A DNA stretch of 64,000 nt, from assembly GCF_002162135.1 (NCBI RefSeq), contig NZ_CP021382.1, positions 2,540,001-2,604,000 on the forward strand, read 5' to 3'. The position numbers and the translations under genes are program-made. The DNA is from Cellvibrio sp. PSBB006. GTDB lineage: Bacteria; Pseudomonadota; Gammaproteobacteria; Pseudomonadales; Cellvibrionaceae. Below, in pieces: positions 35,714 through 44,088 of the stretch. The stretch's first letter is position 1, and each line of letters opens with the position of its first letter. A model generated the notes under the pieces. It saw nothing but the letters and a program-made list of their open reading frames with translations, was not told where the DNA came from and searched no databases.

Positions 35714-35786
35714 GTAAGTGGTATCAGGTAGATAATGCGTACCTCGTATACCGACGATAAAACGGAGGCTCATGAACGGCATCGTT

Positions 35787-35803
35787 CATTTGTATTATTA
35801 TAT
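35787..35803. promoter_or_regulatory. Operator-like sequence with no gene downstream
   Basis: CATTTGTATTATTATAT matches the proposed operator at 12 of 17 positions (TTGTATTA and the final ATAT). It lies between convergent gene ends, so it may be chance in AT-rich DNA or a decoy or looping site. Confidence 0.25.
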
Positions 35804-35842
35804 AGCAATTAATGCGTATTACCAGTAATTTCTATGGGCGAG

Positions 35843-35878
35843 AAAAAACAAAGCACCACCGGGGCCGGCAGTGCTTTG
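35843..35878 (-). terminator. Terminator for the small exported-protein gene
   Basis: On the - strand CAAAGCAC...GTGCTTTG (8-bp stem with an inner GC-rich part) is followed by TTTTTT. It lies ~75 bp after the stop of the gene at 35952. Confidence 0.85.
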
Positions 35879-35951
35879 GGGGATATGAAAATGCAGTGTT
35901 ATTTTATGGCGTCTGGCTGGCGTAATCGCAGCCACGCGGTATCAGCATAAC

Positions 35952-36248
35952 TTAGCCATTACTTCTGGCTTTAAACGCGCGAACGACAACGTTGAAGTCT
36001 TCCGCAAATTGTTTCAGGTTATCCAGTTCTTGCTTTTCCTCTCCACGAGAGAGTCTGGCGCAAGCTAAATAATCTTCATACGCTTTTACGTAGGCTTTCA
36101 CTTCATTGTTGGCTTTCACCATTTGCGCGGTAACCACGGTTTCCGCATTGGGAATTTCCGGCTTGGCAGCAGGTTTGTCGCATGCCAGCGTAGGAAGTGC
36201 GAATAAAAATGCATAGCAGACTGAAATAAGAAGTAATGTTTTCTTCAT
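35952..36248 (-). CDS. Small exported protein, function unknown
   Basis: 98 aa from ATG 36248, which gives a normal signal peptide (MKKTLLLISVCYAFLFALPTLA-CDKP); an in-frame ATG at 36272 would prepend 8 residues. The mature ~76 residues are helical and charged (TAQMVKANNEVKAYVKAYEDYLACARLSR, ELDNLKQFAEDFNVVVRAFKA) with two cysteines (one at the mature N-terminus, one in the helix) that could pair. The LPTLAC context is not a good lipobox. I do not recognise the family. It lies downstream of the chemoreceptor on the same strand, 254 bp away, with its own terminator. Confidence 0.65.
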   Translation of the reverse strand: MKKTLLLISVCYAFLFALPTLACDKPAAKPEIPNAETVVTAQMVKANNEVKAYVKAYEDYLACARLSRGEEKQELDNLKQFAEDFNVVVRAFKARSNG

Positions 36249-36502
36249 GACGGTTAATCTCATAATGGTCAATTGACTGCGTTATGACAAGGGTTGGACA
36301 CTGAATCGCGGTTTCATATCACTCCCTGCTGGTTCGGTCCCTTTTGGTTTCATCCCGTTCTTTAAATTCGCGGTTTTTTTCCCATTCGATTCACTTAAAA
36401 AATCGTTTCAAACGACGCACGGTTGAGAATCTGCTCGCGCAAATTTTCAACCGTGCATCAGATCATTGTTGAAAAATATCTCCGGTAGATTCCAACAATG
36501 AC

Positions 36503-38041
36503 CTAGATTTTGAAACGACCCACAAGCTCGGCCATCCGCGCTGCCATATCCGCCAGGTGTTCAGTATTGGAGGTAATCCTCACTGAACTCTCGGCAGTGT
36601 TGGTCGCAACGGAAGAGATCCGATCTATATTGTGTTCTATTTGCCGCGTGGCAGCACTTTGCTGCTCAGACGCAGCGGCAATCTGGTTAGTCCGGTCACG
36701 AATGACACTGACAATCTCGGTAATATGCTCCAGTGAACTGCTGGCTTCACTGGCTTGCTGCACCGAGGAGTTCGCTTGTGCAGTACCGGCAGACATCATC
36801 TCCACCGCTTCGTGGGAACCGGACTGCAAGCGCTCAATCATCTCGCGGATTTCCGTGGTAGAACTTTGCGTGCGCGATGCCAGGGTGCGTACTTCGTCCG
36901 CCACTACCGCAAAACCGCGACCTTGTTCGCCGGCACGCGCCGCTTCAATAGCCGCGTTCAATGCGAGTAAATTGGTTTGTTCGGCAACACCGCGAATTAC
37001 ATCCAGCACAGAACCGATACTGACGGTTTCCTTGCGCAGACGATCGATCACTTCGGCAGCGGTTTTAATTTCTTCCGACAGGTTTTTAATCTGGCCCATA
37101 GTGTTGGTCACGATGGTTTTACCCGATGACGCGGCACCGTCGGCCTGCATGGATTTGTCGGCCGTTTCAGTCACGCTGACCGTCACGTTTTGCACCACAC
37201 TGGCCATTTCTTTTACCGCCACAACAATCTGCTGTATTTCTGATTGCTGGGTTTTGATTTCGCGTTCGTTTTCGCGTGAAAGGCTGGAGAGTACCGCCGC
37301 GTTGCCACTCACTTCCTGCGCCGTTTCGGACACACTGGCAATGATGGTATGCAGGCGTTCAACAAAGGTATTAAAGCACTGCGCCAATTCAGAAATTTCG
37401 TCAGTACCGGTCACCGGCAAACGACGGGTCAAGTCACCCTCGCCTTCGGAAATATCGCGCAGCGCGCGCACAACATTATTAACCGGTTTAACGATACTCA
37501 ATTGCACGGCGTAAGCGAGTGATGCCGCAATAACGCTGATGATTACAATCACCAGCAACGCATAACTCAGCGCTTCGGTAACGATCTGGTCAACCTCGGA
37601 CATATCCACGCGCAAGGTAATGGTGCCGATACGTGAGCCCTCTGATTCTATCGCTTCGGTAATCACCACCACATTGTCCTGGTAGATCACTTCAACAGCA
37701 CCGGGCGTTGACGACATACCGGCAGGCAATTCTTTTGCGTCTGAACCTTTTGCATACCAGGCAAAGGGCTTGTTGCCGCTGTAAATCACGGCGCTCAACA
37801 CGCGCGGGCTAACCCGCAGGGCTCCCAAAGACGCCGTTACCGTCACGCTGTCATCGAAGGTCATAGCACCGATGCTGGACTCACCCAGTACCTGCGCAAG
37901 GGTGCGGGTATCATTGACAATCGTTTCTTCTGTTGTGGCCAGACCGGACCGAACCGTCACCACCGTGGTCACGATCACCGCTGCCACGCAGGTGAGCGTC
38001 ACGCTTAATAAGATCTTCCACTTGAGCGATAAGTTATTCAC
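36503..38041 (-). CDS. Methyl-accepting chemotaxis protein with CHASE8-like periplasmic sensor
   Basis: 512 aa with GTG start (GAGG 6 nt upstream). Transmembrane helix 1 at ~8-28, periplasmic domain ~30-157, helix 2 at ~158-178, HAMP ~180-235 and the cytoplasmic signalling domain to the end. The hairpin tip is conserved ([35 protein letters not shown]). The periplasmic part ([43 protein letters not shown]) has the look of a CHASE8 domain, known from other sensor proteins but with poorly known ligands. No C-terminal CheR-docking pentapeptide is visible. Its position in the arabinan locus makes sugar taxis possible, but it may simply be an insertion of a general sensor. Confidence 0.92.
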   Translation of the reverse strand: MNNLSLKWKILLSVTLTCVAAVIVTTVVTVRSGLATTEETIVNDTRTLAQVLGESSIGAMTFDDSVTVTASLGALRVSPRVLSAVIYSGNKPFAWYAKGSDAKELPAGMSSTPGAVEVIYQDNVVVITEAIESEGSRIGTITLRVDMSEVDQIVTEALSYALLVIVIISVIAASLAYAVQLSIVKPVNNVVRALRDISEGEGDLTRRLPVTGTDEISELAQCFNTFVERLHTIIASVSETAQEVSGNAAVLSSLSRENEREIKTQQSEIQQIVVAVKEMASVVQNVTVSVTETADKSMQADGAASSGKTIVTNTMGQIKNLSEEIKTAAEVIDRLRKETVSIGSVLDVIRGVAEQTNLLALNAAIEAARAGEQGRGFAVVADEVRTLASRTQSSTTEIREMIERLQSGSHEAVEMMSAGTAQANSSVQQASEASSSLEHITEIVSVIRDRTNQIAAASEQQSAATRQIEHNIDRISSVATNTAESSVRITSNTEHLADMAARMAELVGRFKI

Positions 38042-38238
38042 ACATGCCTCATTTATATCTCGCGCGAGGAACCAAAGATCCCCACAAATACCGTATAGGT
38101 CTGATTAGGTTAGCAGAGGAATGTGAAATTGCACGCGCTTTTTGGCGTATTTTTCGTCAGAAATGCGTTAAGAAAGGTTGATATAACGCCTCACCCACTT
38201 TGGGTGAAGCGCTTGATTTTTAAGGAATAACAGCGGAT

Positions 38239-38263
38239 GAAAAAGCGGCAGGGATTGCCGCTT
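38239..38263 (-). terminator. Terminator for the GPH-GH43 operon
   Basis: On the - strand AAGCGGCA-ATCCC-TGCCGCTT is followed by TTTTT, directly after the GH43 stop at 38264. Confidence 0.9.
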
Positions 38264-39235
38264 CTAGCTTTCAATGACTGAGGGACGACCGAATACCGGC
38301 ATGCCATCAGCATCCCAGCGGAGGGGTTTTACAAAGGTATGACGATCCGGATTCCACAAAGGATCACCCTCGATTTCGGTATAGGTGCGCGCGTGATACA
38401 CCAGCATCACCGTTTGGCCGTCTTCACCCAAAGTAAAGCTGTTGTGACCGGGACCATAGATACCGTGCTCGTAGCAGGTCTTCAGCACCGGCTCCGGCGA
38501 CTTGTGCCAGCTGGCCGGGTCCAGCAGGTCGGCATTTTCATCCGCCCATAACAAGCCCATCGCATAGTTCTCATCCGTAGCGCTGGCGGAGTAACTGATA
38601 AAGATACGACCACCGTGTTTAACCACCGATGGCCCCTCATTCACCCAGAAGCCGCGAATCTCCCAATCGAACTCTGGCTTGGTCAGCATCACTGGCGCCG
38701 CCGCTAATTGCCAGGGCGTTTTCATCGGCGCGATATACAGGTTGGAATTACCTTCAATGGCGTTATCTTTTTGCGCCCATAAATAGTAGAGCACGCCGTT
38801 GTGGGTAAAGGTGGTCGCGTCCAGACAAAAGGTGTCGATGCCGCTGTCCACTTGCCCCATAAATTCCCAGTCACCTTCCAATGGATTGGCAGATGTGTTG
38901 CGGATGGCGTACATGCGATGCTGGAAGAGGTTGTGTTTGATTTCCCGGCTCGGCGCTGCCGCAAAATAAACATACCAGGCAGACTCGCCGGATTGCGGGT
39001 CTTTATTAAAGTGAATCTCCGGCGCCCAGACCAGTTCGCTGTAGGGACCGGTATCCGGCTTATGCCAGGCATCCACTGTTTTAGCTGTGGCCAGCTCAGC
39101 AATCGTTTTTGCCCGGCGCAATTCGATACGGTCATAGGCGGGCACTGATGCGGTGAAATAATAAAAACCGTCGGTGTGTTTGTAGATAAAAGGATCGGCG
39201 CGCTGTTCGATCAGCGGTTTTAATACCTGGCTCAC
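38264..39235 (-). CDS. Cytoplasmic GH43 alpha-L-arabinofuranosidase-like enzyme
   Basis: I choose the GTG at 39235 (323 aa) because GGAGAG lies 5 nt upstream. The in-frame ATG at 39259 abuts the preceding stop, has no ribosome site, and adds MSQPWRVN. There is no signal peptide, so it acts in the cytosol on imported oligosaccharides. Triad in QRADPFIYKH, CLDATTFTHNG and VNEGPSVVKHGG. It is the paralogue of the exported lipoprotein at 15995 (shared YSASATD, GLLWAD, LLDPASWHKS, GPGHNSFTLGEDG). It follows the GPH symporter gene by about 24 bp in one operon, a common import-then-hydrolyse pairing. Confidence 0.88.
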   Translation of the reverse strand: MSQVLKPLIEQRADPFIYKHTDGFYYFTASVPAYDRIELRRAKTIAELATAKTVDAWHKPDTGPYSELVWAPEIHFNKDPQSGESAWYVYFAAAPSREIKHNLFQHRMYAIRNTSANPLEGDWEFMGQVDSGIDTFCLDATTFTHNGVLYYLWAQKDNAIEGNSNLYIAPMKTPWQLAAAPVMLTKPEFDWEIRGFWVNEGPSVVKHGGRIFISYSASATDENYAMGLLWADENADLLDPASWHKSPEPVLKTCYEHGIYGPGHNSFTLGEDGQTVMLVYHARTYTEIEGDPLWNPDRHTFVKPLRWDADGMPVFGRPSVIES

Positions 39236-39259
39236 GTTTACTCTCCAAGGTTGGCTCAT

Positions 39260-40654
39260 TTAAATCGGTGCCGATTCGCCACGTGCTACGGCGGTGCTGG
39301 CATCGTCACCGGATTTTTCCAGCGGTGGTTTTTGTGCAAGCATCTGATGGTAATAATTGTCAGTAATACGGTACTTGAACATCACCAGGCCCATCAATGC
39401 ATGAAAGCCACCTGCAATTACCGTCAGCATCAGAGCAATACCGGTCAAGGCAAATTCTGTTTGGGTTTCGCCGGCTTGATAACCGAAATAGGTCAGCAGC
39501 AAGCCCGTTAAAAAGCCCGCGAGGCCAGCACCGGCTTTCTGGCAAAATGAAATGCCGCCAAATGCCAGGCCGGAAACCCGCTTGCCATTTTTTACTTCAC
39601 CGTAATCTACCGCTTCTGCAATAGCGGACCAAAAAATCGGCGCGTGCAGATCCACCACAAACGACAAGACGATATACAGCGCGAACGCAAGCACCACATC
39701 GCCAGGGGACACGGCAAAAAACATCACTACACTCAGAAGCGCAACCACCAATTGGGACCAGCGAAACAAATTCACTTTGCAATAACGTTTAGTGATCCAG
39801 GTTGATGCCACCATCGACACGATCGACGCAGCGATGCCCGCGCTGGTAAAACTTGCCGCGAGGGATTCATCACCACCGAGATAATAAATGGCATAGTAAA
39901 ACGCGACGCTGCCACGTAATGCATAACCCAAGGTACCCAATACACAGCACGCACAAAGCACCAACCACTGGTCATTTTTCATAAGCAATTTAAATTGCTC
40001 GCCCAGCGGTTTTTTATCAACAATGTGTTCAACGCGCTCGCGGGTAGTAAAGAAACAGAACAGCAATAAAAACACACCGACAAACGACATAAAACCCATC
40101 GCGAGTTGGTAACCTTTTGCAGGATTATCACCACCCCACATCACCGCCAAGGGTGGTACTGATGCAACAATAATGACATTGGCGATCTTGGCAAAAAACA
40201 TCCGGTAACCGTTGGCTGACAAACGTTCCTGCGGATCAGATGTCAGCACGCCAATATAAGAAATATAAGGAATAGCCACGCCAGTAAACATCAGGGTAGC
40301 AAACAGATACGTCACATAAGCCCAGACCAGTTTCGCGTTATAGGATAAATCCGGTGTGGTGAACAACAGGAAAACAGCGAAGCCGTAAGGAATGGAGAGA
40401 TACAAAAAGTAGGGGCGGAAGCGGCCGAGGCGCGATTTATATTTGTCGGTGATCAATCCCATCAGCGGATCGCTGAGCGCATCAATTAACCGCGCCGCCA
40501 GAAACAGCGTGCCGACGTGTGCCGGCTTTAATCCAAAGATATCCGTATAAAAATACTGCATAAAATAAAACATGGCTGCGATCATGACGTTAACCGCCAT
40601 GTCACCCGCACCAAAACCGACTTTCTCGGTGATCGATAATTTTTGTGTTTGCAT
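39260..40654 (-). CDS. GPH-family (MFS) sugar:cation symporter, arabinoside uptake candidate
   Basis: 464 aa, about 12 membrane helices, AAGGTAAC ribosome site. Glycoside-pentoside-hexuronide family hallmarks: N-terminal KVGFGAGDMAVNVMIA, LFLAARLIDALSDPLMGLITDKYKSRLGRFRPY, and the mid-protein VDYGEVKNGKRVSGLAFGG. Members such as MelB, XylP and LacS carry glycosides or pentosides with H+ or Na+. Its downstream neighbour is a cytoplasmic GH43, so short arabinosides are the likely cargo. The C-terminal tail (KPPLEKSGDDAS) is short, with no EIIA regulatory domain. The HAD gene lies 104 bp upstream on the same strand and could share the transcript. Confidence 0.92.
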   Translation of the reverse strand: MQTQKLSITEKVGFGAGDMAVNVMIAAMFYFMQYFYTDIFGLKPAHVGTLFLAARLIDALSDPLMGLITDKYKSRLGRFRPYFLYLSIPYGFAVFLLFTTPDLSYNAKLVWAYVTYLFATLMFTGVAIPYISYIGVLTSDPQERLSANGYRMFFAKIANVIIVASVPPLAVMWGGDNPAKGYQLAMGFMSFVGVFLLLFCFFTTRERVEHIVDKKPLGEQFKLLMKNDQWLVLCACCVLGTLGYALRGSVAFYYAIYYLGGDESLAASFTSAGIAASIVSMVASTWITKRYCKVNLFRWSQLVVALLSVVMFFAVSPGDVVLAFALYIVLSFVVDLHAPIFWSAIAEAVDYGEVKNGKRVSGLAFGGISFCQKAGAGLAGFLTGLLLTYFGYQAGETQTEFALTGIALMLTVIAGGFHALMGLVMFKYRITDNYYHQMLAQKPPLEKSGDDASTAVARGESAPI

Positions 40655-40758
40655 TATTATTGTTACCTTATTATGGCTATCAGGGCAAAACCAGCCTTGG
40701 TGCGTTTAGCGCGCCTGCGTTGAGTTAGCGCAGGCATATCATTTGTACAACATTACTG

Positions 40759-41358
40759 CTATAGGAAATAATCATTTTCTATTTGCAAAACCGCCAATAC
40801 ATCAATGGCTTCCATACCGGCGTTACGCGCCGCCAGCAACCCCATCTGTGCATCTTCAAACACCACGCAACGCGCAGGATTTGCATTCAGTAATTCGGCA
40901 CAGCGCAAGAAGGTATCGGGCGCTGGCTTCGGGTTACCGACCTGATCCGCACCAACCACAGCATCGATATACTGATCGAGGCCACACAAGCGCAAAATTG
41001 TTTCAGCTTCTGCCGTGTAAGCTCCAGTCCCCACCGCCATCGGTTTTTTTCCGTGGTATTTTTTTACGATGTCTAGCAACGCGGTGGGCTTTACATATTT
41101 GTGCATGTGTTCGCGCACAAAGGCTTCTTTAAATTCATTCATCTCAATCGTGGTAGCGCTGACCTCACAGTTGAATTTTTCAATCAACAATTCCAGCGTG
41201 CCTTTGGTGGGAACGCCGGCGAGTGAGCGCATGTAGGGGCGGTCGATGGGGATGGCGAAACGGTTGAGGGTTTCGGTCCAGGCGACTTCGTGTAACTGCC
41301 CGCTATCTACCAGGGTGCCGTCCATGTCGAAAATCAGTGCGTCAAAGTGGTCGTACAT
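40759..41358 (-). CDS. HAD-superfamily sugar phosphatase (YqaB / beta-phosphoglucomutase-like)
   Basis: 199 aa, cytoplasmic. HAD motifs are all visible: motif I DMDGTLVDS (residues ~11-19, nucleophile Asp), cap domain helices, motif II VGTGAY, motif III Lys in GNPKPAPDTF and motif IV VFEDAQMG. Resembles E. coli YqaB (fructose-1-phosphatase) more than a mutase. In a pentose locus it may dephosphorylate accumulating sugar phosphates such as ribulose 5-phosphate and so limit sugar-phosphate stress; the substrate is inferred. First in a run HAD, GPH symporter, GH43 on the - strand. Upstream (41359-41793) are repeats only. Confidence 0.85.
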   Translation of the reverse strand: MYDHFDALIFDMDGTLVDSGQLHEVAWTETLNRFAIPIDRPYMRSLAGVPTKGTLELLIEKFNCEVSATTIEMNEFKEAFVREHMHKYVKPTALLDIVKKYHGKKPMAVGTGAYTAEAETILRLCGLDQYIDAVVGADQVGNPKPAPDTFLRCAELLNANPARCVVFEDAQMGLLAARNAGMEAIDVLAVLQIENDYFL

Positions 41359-41604
41359 ACATTTTTTCTCGCTGGGTAAAAGCAGCGATTAGAGCATAGG
41401 GGGTGGAGTTGGCCCAAATTTTTTTGGTGTTAAGTGGTATCGCGTACCTTCAGGCGAGACCATCAGCAAGCTTTTCGCAGGGATTTTGGTTCTTTAAAAG
41501 CAGAGTTCTTCGAAACTCTTAACAAGATTCAGGAAGTTTCAATTGCTTTATGTGAAATTTAATCCGTGCACAACAATGAATTTTTTGCCAATTTTGGGCA
41601 TCGC

Positions 41605-41643
41605 GTCGGATTACGCCGCTGCGCGGCTAATCCGACCTACGGG
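41605..41643. repeat. REP-like hairpin, copy C3
   Basis: GTCGGATTACGCCGC / GCGGCTAATCCGAC with trailing CTACGGG, the same family as 14724-14751 and 18229-18312. Confidence 0.85.
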
Positions 41644-41678
41644 TTCCGCTTTTTGTTGGGGTGACGAAAAACTTGCCG

Positions 41679-41783
41679 GGGTGATTGGGTGACGGTGGGT
41701 GAGACCATCAGCGACAGGACGTCGCTGCTGAGCCCCCACGGATGGGTTTACGGCGTGTCTCACCCACCGTCACCCAATCGCCC
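41679..41783 (-). repeat. ~105-nt structured repeat, family B, copy B1
   Basis: Perfect 23-bp inverted arms (41683-41705 and 41757-41779), extended by 3 G-C pairs after a wobble. Inside, on the - strand, are ACACGCCGTAAACCC, a CCCA-TCCG-TGGG mini-hairpin, GGCTCAG and a CAGCGAC/GTCGCTG hairpin (41709-41727). The related copy is at 57474-57575. Located between the araA 3' end and the HAD gene. Confidence 0.9.
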
Positions 41784-41793
41784 ACCACACCAA

Positions 41794-43296
41794 TCAAACA
41801 CCCTGACTCAAATGATAAAACGCCGCGTTATGACGCAATTCGGTTTTCAAATTACGCACGGTGGTATCCGCACCAATCACAATCGCTTCGATACCCGCCA
41901 TCTCCGCCAGATCAACCGCTTCATCCGCCGTAATACCCTGAGTGTAAGCACTGTGATGCGCACCGCCAGCGTGAATCCAGGAAGCTGCTGCAACTTCAAG
42001 ATTCGGGCGCGGTTCCCACAGGGCTTTTGCCACTGGCAGATTTGGTAATTCTTGTGGCGGGTTCACGGTATCCACTTCGTTGATAATCATGCGGAAACGC
42101 GTACCCAGATCAATGACAGAAATACACAACGCCGGGCCGGGTTTGCCGGTAAAGATCAAACGTGCGATGTCGTTGCGGCAACCGATGGTGTGCAGGTGCA
42201 CTTCCAGTTTCGGTTTTTCGGCGGCGATAGACGGACACACTTCCAGCATATGCGCGCCCAACACCTGATCCGGTGCGCCGAAGTGATAGGTGTAATCTTC
42301 CATAAACGAAGAACCACCTGCGCGACCTTTGGACATCACTTTGGCGATGCGTACCATAGCGGCGGTTTTCCAGTCGCCTTCACCACCGTAACCAAAACCG
42401 GCGGCCATCAAACGCTGGGTTGCCAGGCCGGGCAAGTTGGTCAAGCCGGTTAAATTTTCAAAGCAGTTGGTGAATGCACCGAAGCCGCCTTCGGTTAAAA
42501 ATTTCAGCATACCCAACTCCAGGCGAGCTTCATTTTTCAGCATCTGGAATTGATGTTCATCATCAAATACAGCAGGAGATACATCGTACTCTGCGCGATA
42601 GACGTCGATTTGTTTAGCTACTTCTTCATCGGTTACGGCATCCACAACGTTTTGCAGATCGCCCAAACCATAAGCGTGAACTTCGTAACCGAATTGAATT
42701 TGTGCGGAGACTTTATCGCCGTCGGTCACAGCCACTTGCCGCATGTTGTCGCCGAAGCGCGCGACTTTCAGGTTGTGACTTTCGTTCCAACCCATAGCGA
42801 CGCGGCACCAGCTGTCGATTTGTTTTTGCACAGAATCGGTTGACCAGTGGCCCACTACTACTTTGCGATCCTGACGCAGCCGCGTGCTGACGTGACCAAA
42901 TTCGCGGTCGCCGTGGGCGCTCTGATTCAGGTTCATAAAATGCATGTTGATATCAGCAAACGGCAGCTCCGCATTAAACTGCGTGTGTAAATGCATGTAA
43001 GGTTTGTTGAGCGCTTTCAGACCGGAGATCCACATCTTCGCTGGAGAAAAGGTGTGCATCCACAGGATCAGACCCACGCAATTTTCATCGCTATTCGCGC
43101 GTTGGCAAACTGACAGGATTTCGCCGGGAGATTTCACCGTGTCCTGCGCGACGATCTTGATTGAAATCTTGTCCGAGGCCGTCAGCGACTCGGCAATTTT
43201 TTGACTGTTTTCTGCCACTTGCTTCAAGACGCCAGGGCCGTACAGGTGTTGGGAACCGGTGACCAGCCACACTTCTTTATTGCCGAAAATCTTCAT
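41794..43296 (-). CDS. araA: L-arabinose isomerase
   Basis: Converts L-arabinose to L-ribulose in the cytoplasm. From ATG 43296 (GAGGAA upstream) the product is 500 aa, the same length as E. coli AraA, and begins [21 protein letters not shown] like that protein. An in-frame TTG at 43332 would add 12 residues and is an artefact. Conserved metal and active-site segments are present: the Glu in [15 protein letters not shown], the [13 protein letters not shown] region and the His pair near EVHLHTIGC and [12 protein letters not shown]. Last gene of araB-araD-araA; 97 bp separate it from araD, and that gap carries a direct repeat (43329-43357). Confidence 0.97.
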   Translation of the reverse strand: MKIFGNKEVWLVTGSQHLYGPGVLKQVAENSQKIAESLTASDKISIKIVAQDTVKSPGEILSVCQRANSDENCVGLILWMHTFSPAKMWISGLKALNKPYMHLHTQFNAELPFADINMHFMNLNQSAHGDREFGHVSTRLRQDRKVVVGHWSTDSVQKQIDSWCRVAMGWNESHNLKVARFGDNMRQVAVTDGDKVSAQIQFGYEVHAYGLGDLQNVVDAVTDEEVAKQIDVYRAEYDVSPAVFDDEHQFQMLKNEARLELGMLKFLTEGGFGAFTNCFENLTGLTNLPGLATQRLMAAGFGYGGEGDWKTAAMVRIAKVMSKGRAGGSSFMEDYTYHFGAPDQVLGAHMLEVCPSIAAEKPKLEVHLHTIGCRNDIARLIFTGKPGPALCISVIDLGTRFRMIINEVDTVNPPQELPNLPVAKALWEPRPNLEVAAASWIHAGGAHHSAYTQGITADEAVDLAEMAGIEAIVIGADTTVRNLKTELRHNAAFYHLSQGV

Positions 43297-43328
43297 TACT
43301 GATTCCTCAAAATAACGTTGGTGTTTTG

Positions 43329-43357
43329 TCAATTGTTTACTTTTATCAATTGTTACG
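43329..43357. repeat. Direct repeat TCAATTGTT in the araD-araA gap
   Basis: TCAATTGTTTAC (43329-43340) and TCAATTGTTACG (43346-43357) are 17 bp apart, 33 bp before the araA start. On the - strand they read as ...AACAATTGA, each holding the palindrome CAATTG. Could be a regulator or mRNA-processing site; no match to the main operator. Confidence 0.5.
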
Positions 43358-43392
43358 TTGGCTGCGCACGGGCAGACCTGTTGTATAAATCT

Positions 43393-44088
43393 TTATTTCG
43401 ATTGGCCGTAGTAAGCATTCTTGCCATGCTTACGCAGATAATGTTTGTCCACGATGCCCTGCTTTAACGGCGCGACCTGTTGATCCAGGGTTTTGGTGAG
43501 ATAGGCCATGCGCGCAATCTCTTCCAGAATCACCGCGTGGTAAACCGCTTCTGCCGCACTCTTGCCCCAGGTAAATGGTGCGTGTCCCGCGACAATCACC
43601 ATCGGCACTTCCACCGGGCTGCGTTCTTTAAAACAATCGGTAATCTGCACACCGGTTTCTTCTTCGTAATCGCGCGTGATTTGCTCATCAGTCATCACGG
43701 CCGTGCATGGAATTTCTCCGTAGGCATAATCAGCATGTGTGGTGCCATAACAGGGAATACCTTGTTGGGTTTGCGCCCAGGCGGTGGCATAGGTTGAGTG
43801 GGTATGCGTAACACCCCCAATGGTTTCAAAATGGCGATACAAATGCGTGTGGGTTTTGGTATCGGAAGACGGGCGCAAATTGCCTTCAACGATGTTGTTG
43901 TCCAGATCGACAATGACCATGTCATCGGCGGTTAATTTCTCGTAAGCCACGCCGCTGGGCTTGATGGCGATCACACCTTTATCGCGATCAATCTCTGATA
44001 CATTGCCCCAGGTATAAACCACCAGGTTACGGCGCTGCAATTCCATGTTGGCTTCGTAGGCGGCACGTTTTAATTCGCGATAACTCAT
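43393..44088 (-). CDS. araD: L-ribulose-5-phosphate 4-epimerase
   Basis: Converts L-ribulose 5-phosphate to D-xylulose 5-phosphate, linking arabinose to the pentose phosphate pathway. 231 aa, equal to E. coli AraD. Zn-binding His residues lie in THTHLYRHF, GGVTHTHSTYAT and the downstream VAGHAPFTWG; the acid-base Asp/Tyr region near YGTTHADYAYGEIPC is intact. Its ATG overlaps the araB stop by 4 bp (ATGA), so translation is coupled. Transcribed after araB and before araA. Cytoplasmic. Confidence 0.97.
   Translation of the reverse strand: MSYRELKRAAYEANMELQRRNLVVYTWGNVSEIDRDKGVIAIKPSGVAYEKLTADDMVIVDLDNNIVEGNLRPSSDTKTHTHLYRHFETIGGVTHTHSTYATAWAQTQQGIPCYGTTHADYAYGEIPCTAVMTDEQITRDYEEETGVQITDCFKERSPVEVPMVIVAGHAPFTWGKSAAEAVYHAVILEEIARMAYLTKTLDQQVAPLKQGIVDKHYLRKHGKNAYYGQSK

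Noticed and set aside
36510..37514. Long open frame (334 codons) on the + strand antisense to the chemoreceptor
   Set aside because: The Ser/Thr/Ile/Val-rich composition is the mirror of the conserved chemoreceptor sequence; no ribosome site and no recognisable domain.
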